Source of the DNA: Comamonadaceae bacterium
GTDB lineage: Bacteria > Pseudomonadota > Gammaproteobacteria > Burkholderiales > Burkholderiaceae
Direction of reading: 5' to 3'
Assembly: GCA_947505995.1 (NCBI GenBank)
Contig: CANNNB010000072.1
Coordinates: forward strand, 1 to 10,230
DNA: 10,230 nt
The position numbers were made by a program, and so were the translations under genes. This document shows positions 6,676 to 10,230 of the stretch, piece by piece. Each line of letters begins with the position of its first letter. The first letter of the stretch is position 1. The notes under the pieces are model-generated. The model did no database searches. It worked only from the letters and a program-made list of their open reading frames with translations, and was not told the DNA's origin.

Positions 6676-7596
6676 TTATTGGGCCGCTACTTTGGCAGGG
6701 TTGTTAGAAAGCCCCCAAACATAGGAAGCCAGCACATGCAATTGGGCATCTGTAAGCTTGCCAGCTTGTGCAGGCATTTGGTTCACTTTGCCATTTGTAA
6801 TCATGGAAACAATGGCATTCTCTCCCCAGCCATGTAACCAAATGTCATCGGTTAGGTTAGGTGCACCCAAAGCTTGATTGCCCTTTCCGTCGGCACCATG
6901 ACACGCAGCACAGGTCGAAAATTTAGATTTACCCAATGCAGCTTTCAATGAGTCGTGGGGGCTTTTGGACAAGCTCAAAACGTATTGCGCCAAATTTCGA
7001 ACATCTTCAGGCGTACCAACGGCAGCAGCCAGAGGTGGCATGTTGCCTATGCGGCCTTTGAGTAAACTTTCTTGAATTTTCTCGTGCGATCCGCCATGCA
7101 ACCAATCTTTGTCGGTCAAATTGGGGAAGCCTTTGCTACCGCGTGCGTCCGACCCATGACACTGAGCGCAGTTGTTCATGAACAAGCGGTCTCCAATGGC
7201 CATGGCCTGTGGGTCTTTGGCCACCACTTCGGGCGGCATACCTGCAAATTTGGCGTATAAGGGCTCCAACTCTTTATTGGCCTTGGTCACTTCTGCCTCG
7301 TATTGGCCGGCAGATGTCCAAGCCAATTGACCCGCGCTGGTGCCTAAACCTGGATACAAAACCAAATAGCCCACTGAGAAAAAAATGGTGATTAAAAACA
7401 ATCCCACCCACCAGCGCGGCAAGGGGTTGTTCATCTCACGCAAATCGCCATCCCAAACGTGGCCTGTGGTGTTGTCGTTGTCGGTCATGGCTTTGGCTTT
7501 GCCGCTGAAGTAAAGCAGCAGCAAGCAGGCCACAATACCGACCAAGGAAATGCAGGCCACATACACAGACCAGAAATTGCTTGTGAAGTCACTCAT
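6676..7596 (-). CDS. ccoP: cbb3 oxidase dihaem cytochrome c subunit CcoP
   Basis: CcoP (FixP) accepts electrons from soluble or membrane cytochrome c and passes them to CcoO. The 306-residue protein has two N-terminal membrane helices (about 8-30 and 62-82), with the intervening GHVWDGDLREMNNPLPRWW characteristic of the family. Two periplasmic cytochrome c domains follow. Haem sites are CAQCH (Cys143, Cys146, His147) and CAACH (Cys229, Cys232, His233). Likely axial Met ligands are Met186 (GNMPPL) and Met274 (NQMPAQ). Length and layout are typical. The ATG at 7594-7596 has a purine-rich ribosome site (AAGAGAA) upstream. It lies 35 bp after ccoQ and 9 bp before ccoG. Confidence 0.97.
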   Translation of the reverse strand: MSDFTSNFWSVYVACISLVGIVACLLLLYFSGKAKAMTDNDNTTGHVWDGDLREMNNPLPRWWVGLFLITIFFSVGYLVLYPGLGTSAGQLAWTSAGQYEAEVTKANKELEPLYAKFAGMPPEVVAKDPQAMAIGDRLFMNNCAQCHGSDARGSKGFPNLTDKDWLHGGSHEKIQESLLKGRIGNMPPLAAAVGTPEDVRNLAQYVLSLSKSPHDSLKAALGKSKFSTCAACHGADGKGNQALGAPNLTDDIWLHGWGENAIVSMITNGKVNQMPAQAGKLTDAQLHVLASYVWGLSNNPAKVAAQ

Positions 7597-7631
7597 TTCA
7601 AATTCTCTTTCTATTCGTTGAACCGGGGTCT

Positions 7632-7772
7632 TCAGTCGTCTTGACCGAAGGGCAACTTGGCTGCCTCTTCAAACTCAGCTGTCCGATGTTTAGACAAGGT
7701 CCACATCACGATGCCGACGAACAAGATGAATGTGACCACTGTCACGGCCGATCGAAGCGTATTGACGTCCAT
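7632..7772 (-). CDS. ccoQ: cbb3 oxidase small subunit CcoQ
   Basis: A 46-residue protein found by translating the gap between ccoO and ccoP. It opens MDVNTLRSAVTVVTFILFVG, has one membrane helix (about 8-26), and ends in a charged tail with AAKLPF, the usual CcoQ/FixQ layout. CcoQ stabilises the interaction of CcoP with the CcoNO core and is not catalytic. The ATG at 7770-7772 has a good Shine-Dalgarno (AAGGAAG, 7781-7787) that overlaps the ccoO stop codon, suggesting translational coupling. The stop is TGA at 7632-7634. Position between ccoO and ccoP is canonical. Confidence 0.93.
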   Translation of the reverse strand: MDVNTLRSAVTVVTFILFVGIVMWTLSKHRTAEFEEAAKLPFGQDD

Positions 7773-7786
7773 GGTGTGTGCTTCCT

Positions 7787-8416
7787 TTATTTGCGGTGAA
7801 TGCCCATGACTTGCAGGTAAGCAATCACGGCATCCAACTCTGTTTTGCCTTGAACTTCTTCAGTGGCTTTGGCAATTTCTTGGTCGCTGTAAGGGGCTCC
7901 CAATGAGCGCAGGCCACTCATGTGTCTTGGCAGACTAAGGCCATCTACAGGTGCATTTTCTAACCAGGCATAAGCAGGCATATTGGATTCAGGCACCACA
8001 TCGCGTGGGTTTGTTAAGTGAATGCGATGCCATTCGTCAGAGTACTTGCCACCCACACGAGCCAAGTCGGGACCTGTGCGCTTGCTACCCCACTGAAAGG
8101 GGTGGTCGTATACAAACTCCCCCGCCACAGAGTAAGGGCCATAGCGCATGGTCTCGGCGCGAAACGGGCGAATCATTTGGGAGTGACAGTTGTAGCAACC
8201 TTCGCGCACATAAATATCGCGTCCCGCTACTTGCAAGGCGGTGTAAGGTTGCAGACCAGGAATAGCTTCAGTGGTTGATTTTTGGAAAAACAGAGGCACG
8301 ATTTCAACCATGCCCCCAGCCAATAAAACAAGCAAGATCAAAATGATCATGAGGAAGTTGTTGGTTTCAATTTTCTCGTGGGAGAAACCGCTACCCGTTT
8401 TTGAATTGTTTGACAT
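7787..8416 (-). CDS. ccoO: cbb3 oxidase monohaem cytochrome c subunit CcoO
   Basis: CcoO (FixO) is the membrane-anchored cytochrome c that hands electrons from CcoP to the haem b centre of CcoN. With the ATG at 8416 it has 209 residues. There is one N-terminal membrane helix (about 21-43) and a periplasmic cytochrome c domain with [15 protein letters not shown] (Cys74, Cys77, His78) and axial Met146 in ESNMPAYAW. Further family blocks are [11 protein letters not shown] and [20 protein letters not shown]. The frame extends five codons upstream to a TTG at 8431, but that TTG runs into the GGAG of the likely Shine-Dalgarno, so the ATG is preferred. The start is 21 bp after the ccoN stop. Confidence 0.97.
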   Translation of the reverse strand: MSNNSKTGSGFSHEKIETNNFLMIILILLVLLAGGMVEIVPLFFQKSTTEAIPGLQPYTALQVAGRDIYVREGCYNCHSQMIRPFRAETMRYGPYSVAGEFVYDHPFQWGSKRTGPDLARVGGKYSDEWHRIHLTNPRDVVPESNMPAYAWLENAPVDGLSLPRHMSGLRSLGAPYSDQEIAKATEEVQGKTELDAVIAYLQVMGIHRK

Positions 8417-8437
8417 TGAATATTTCTCCAATTGTGC

Positions 8438-9877
8438 TTAGGCGTGTACAAGAGAAGGGGCTGGAATTTGCACATCCACGGCATGACCTTTGGTGGCCGT
8501 TTTCAACGTATTCCACAACATGATCAACATACCGCTCAAATAAAGGAGGCCACCCACAAAGCGCACGACATAAAAGGGGTACGTAGCCTTCACAGACTCT
8601 ACAAATGTGTAAGTTAAAGTGCCGTCTGTATTGACAGAACGCCACATCAAACCTTGCATCACGCCGGCAATCCACATGGCTGCGATGTAAATCACAATAC
8701 CCACGGTGGCAATCCAGAAGTGCGCCTCAATGGCTTTCACGCTGTACATTTTTTTCTGACCAAACAAGCGGGGAATGAGGTAGTACATGGTGCCCATGGT
8801 GACCAAGCCCACCCAACCCAAAGCACCAGAGTGCACGTGGCCCACTGTCCAGTCGGTGTAGTGAGACAAAGCGTTCACTGTTTTGATGGACATCATGGGG
8901 CCTTCAAATGTGGACATGCCATAGAAAGACAATGACACAATGAGGAAACGAAGCACGGGATCGTCGCGCAGTTTATGCCATGCACCAGACAAAGTCATGA
9001 CGCCATTGATCATGCCGCCCCAACTGGGTGCCAACAAAATGAGTGAAAACACCATACCCAGTGACTGAGTCCAGTCGGGCAAAGCGGTGTAGTGCAAGTG
9101 GTGAGGGCCTGCCCACATGTACGTGAAAATGAGCGCCCAAAAGTGAACGATGGACAAGCGGTAACTGTAGACTGGTCTTTCAGCTTGCTTAGGGATGAAG
9201 TAATACATCATGCCCAAGAAACCAGCCGTTAAAAAGAAGCCCACGGCATTGTGACCGTACCACCATTGCACCATGGCATCTTGCACACCTGCATAGGCAG
9301 AATAAGATTTCATGAGGCCAACAGGCATGGCAGCGCTATTCACCAAGTGAAGCAATGCCACCGCAATGATGAAGGCTCCAAAGAACCAGTTGGCCACATA
9401 AATATGACGAACCTTCCGAGTGCCTAAAGTGCCAAAGAACACCACCGCAAATGAGACCCAGACCAAGGTGATCAGAATGTCAATGGGCCACTCTAGTTCG
9501 GCATATTCTTTGCCGCTGGTGTAGCCCATCGGCAAAGAAATGGCCGCTGCCAAAATGACCAACTGCCAACCCCAAAACGTAAAGCTGGCCAATTTGTCAC
9601 TGAACAAACGCACATGGCAGGTTCGCTGAACGACGTAATAAGCTGATGCAAACAAACCGCAACCACCAAACGCAAAAATGACTGCGTTGGTGTGCAATGG
9701 ACGCAGCCTGCCATAACTGAGCCAAGGAATACCCAAGTTCAACTCAGGCCAAGTTAATTGGGCCGCAATGATCACGCCAACCAGCATGCCCACCACACCC
9801 CACACCACCGTCATGATGGCAAATTGTCTGACAACCGTATCGTTGTAGACCGTTGCCTGTGCATTGGCAAATTTCAT
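8438..9877 (-). CDS. ccoN: cbb3 oxidase catalytic subunit CcoN
   Basis: CcoN (FixN) is the 12-helix haem-copper oxidase subunit that reduces oxygen to water and pumps protons at low oxygen. With the ATG at 9877 it has 479 residues. All active-site residues are present, each offset by +2 from my recollection of P. stutzeri numbering: His62 (low-spin haem b), His209 (WYGHNAVGF), His259 and His260 (AGPHHLHY) for CuB, Tyr253 (the residue cross-linked to a CuB His in C-type oxidases), His347 (haem b3) and His349 (haem b) in VGHVHSG. Glu325 in TFEGPMMS, of the single proton channel, is also kept. An in-frame GTG at 9883 lies inside the Shine-Dalgarno GAGGTGA (9880-9886), so the ATG is the better start. 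An FNR box lies about 60 bp upstream. Confidence 0.98.
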   Translation of the reverse strand: MKFANAQATVYNDTVVRQFAIMTVVWGVVGMLVGVIIAAQLTWPELNLGIPWLSYGRLRPLHTNAVIFAFGGCGLFASAYYVVQRTCHVRLFSDKLASFTFWGWQLVILAAAISLPMGYTSGKEYAELEWPIDILITLVWVSFAVVFFGTLGTRKVRHIYVANWFFGAFIIAVALLHLVNSAAMPVGLMKSYSAYAGVQDAMVQWWYGHNAVGFFLTAGFLGMMYYFIPKQAERPVYSYRLSIVHFWALIFTYMWAGPHHLHYTALPDWTQSLGMVFSLILLAPSWGGMINGVMTLSGAWHKLRDDPVLRFLIVSLSFYGMSTFEGPMMSIKTVNALSHYTDWTVGHVHSGALGWVGLVTMGTMYYLIPRLFGQKKMYSVKAIEAHFWIATVGIVIYIAAMWIAGVMQGLMWRSVNTDGTLTYTFVESVKATYPFYVVRFVGGLLYLSGMLIMLWNTLKTATKGHAVDVQIPAPSLVHA

Positions 9878-9879
9878 TT

Positions 9880-9886
9880 TCACCTC
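9880..9886 (-). promoter_or_regulatory. Ribosome binding site deciding the ccoN start
   Basis: On the minus strand GAGGTGA lies just before the ATG at 9875-9877, with 5 nt between GAGG and ATG. It contains the in-frame GTG that would otherwise extend ccoN by two codons, which makes that GTG an unlikely start. Confidence 0.65.
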
Positions 9887-9932
9887 TTCTAAATTTACGA
9901 GGTGAGTTTCTCAAGCTAAGGAATAAGCTTCT

Positions 9933-9946
9933 TTGACTTAAGTCAA
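9933..9946. promoter_or_regulatory. FNR/ANR-type operator upstream of ccoN, overlapping the ccoS stop
   Basis: TTGACTTAAGTCAA is a perfect 14-bp palindrome and matches TTGAT-N4-ATCAA at 8 of 10 specified positions, with the symmetric C/G change in both half-sites. Its centre (9939.5) is about 62 bp upstream of the ccoN ATG. The ccoS stop codon (9943-9945) lies within it. Class II placement would start ccoN transcription near 9898. No convincing -10 element was seen at the expected spacing. It most likely activates ccoNOQPGH under low oxygen, separately from the upstream ccoIS genes. Confidence 0.78.
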
Positions 9947-10080
9947 TCATTTCTCAAAATTCGCTCACCTTCTGCTTCAATGTCCTCAAATTGACCACGA
10001 TTCACAGCCCACCAAAAGCCTGCCAAAATAAAAAAAACCAAAGCAACCGACAAAGGAATCAATAAATAAAGGATGTCCAT
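9943..10080 (-). CDS. ccoS: cbb3 oxidase maturation protein CcoS
   Basis: A 45-residue protein found by translating the gap between ccoN and ccoI. It begins MDILYLLIPLSVALVFFILA, forming one membrane helix, and continues GFWWAVNRGQFEDIEAEGER, the usual CcoS/FixS pattern with the conserved acidic GQF(E/D)D motif. CcoS is required for cofactor insertion into the cbb3 oxidase. The ATG (10078-10080) overlaps the ccoI stop by one base (TAATG), indicating translational coupling to ccoI. The stop TGA at 9943-9945 falls inside the FNR palindrome that precedes ccoN. Confidence 0.93.
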   Translation of the reverse strand: MDILYLLIPLSVALVFFILAGFWWAVNRGQFEDIEAEGERILRND

Positions 10081-10230
10081 TAAGTTTTTCCGTCCAATTC
10101 AAAATGAAGGGCTTTAGAAAGTCGCAAAGCATTTAAAACGACACCCAAAGAACTGCACGCCATGCCCAAACCCGCTAACCAAGCAGGCAAGTAGCCCAAC
10201 GTGGCCAAGGGCACACATGCCAAGTTGTAA
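10080..10230 (-). CDS. ccoI: Copper-exporting P1B-type ATPase CcoI (3' end only)
   Basis: The last 49 residues of a heavy-metal P-type ATPase, truncated by the window edge. The visible part includes YNLACVPLATLGYLPAWLAG followed by GMACSSLGVVLNALRL. The Y-N-x2-A-x-P-x-A-x2-G and G-M-x-x-S-S-L-x-V-V-x-N-A-L-R-L patterns are those of the final two membrane helices of P1B copper ATPases. Its one-base overlap with ccoS identifies it as CcoI/FixI, which moves copper towards the periplasm for the cbb3 oxidase rather than for bulk detoxification. The stop is TAA at 10080-10082. Confidence 0.9.
   Translation of the reverse strand, partial: YNLACVPLATLGYLPAWLAGLGMACSSLGVVLNALRLSKALHFELDGKT

Noticed and set aside
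8391..8675. 94-codon minus-strand frame across the ccoN/ccoO junction
   Set aside because: It overlaps both ccoN and ccoO out of frame. The junction is fully explained by the ccoN stop and ccoO start.

Overview
The window looks like chromosomal DNA from a betaproteobacterium, most likely a Burkholderiales/Comamonadaceae-type organism. This rests on protein style (an FNR with a CSNCNLRELC cluster motif, a Burkholderiales-like short CcoH) and on the gene order ccoI-ccoS-ccoN-ccoO-ccoQ-ccoP-ccoG-ccoH beside hemN and fnr. Base composition is moderate and even across the window. No insertion sequence, phage gene, CRISPR array, tRNA or rRNA is visible. The lineage is an inference from recalled family features, not from a search.

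Layout. Positions 1-1403 (+): the 3' end of an AMP-forming acyl-CoA ligase of the oxalate-CoA ligase type, followed 5 bp later by a TauE/SafE-type membrane exporter. Positions 1434-3522 (-): a UreH/DsbD-like membrane protein with conserved cysteines, and upstream of it hemN (oxygen-independent coproporphyrinogen III oxidase). Positions 3651-4451 (+): fnr, an oxygen-sensing [4Fe-4S] regulator, divergent from hemN. Positions 4522-10230 (-): the high-affinity cbb3 cytochrome oxidase cluster. Read 5' to 3' on the minus strand it runs ccoI (3' end only), ccoS, ccoN, ccoO, ccoQ, ccoP, ccoG, a short ccoH-like gene and an unrecognised 98-residue membrane protein with a cysteine-rich tail. ccoQ (46 aa) and ccoS (45 aa) are very short and were found by translating the gaps between larger genes.

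How it works together. CcoN, CcoO, CcoQ and CcoP form a proton-pumping terminal oxidase for microaerobic respiration. CcoI (Cu-exporting P-type ATPase), CcoG (cupric reductase), CcoS and CcoH insert its copper and haem and assemble it. HemN keeps haem synthesis running when oxygen is scarce. FNR senses low oxygen, and two near-consensus FNR boxes sharing the core TTGACTTAA lie where expected: one in the hemN/fnr divergent gap (3591-3604) and one upstream of ccoN, overlapping the ccoS stop codon (9933-9946). The region thus reads as a self-contained low-oxygen module holding sensor, oxidase, assembly factors and anaerobic haem synthesis.

Most of this is a known type of locus. The least explained parts are the 98-residue cysteine-tailed protein at the end of the cco operon, the UreH/DsbD-like protein behind hemN, and the pairing of the acyl-CoA ligase with a TauE-type exporter.
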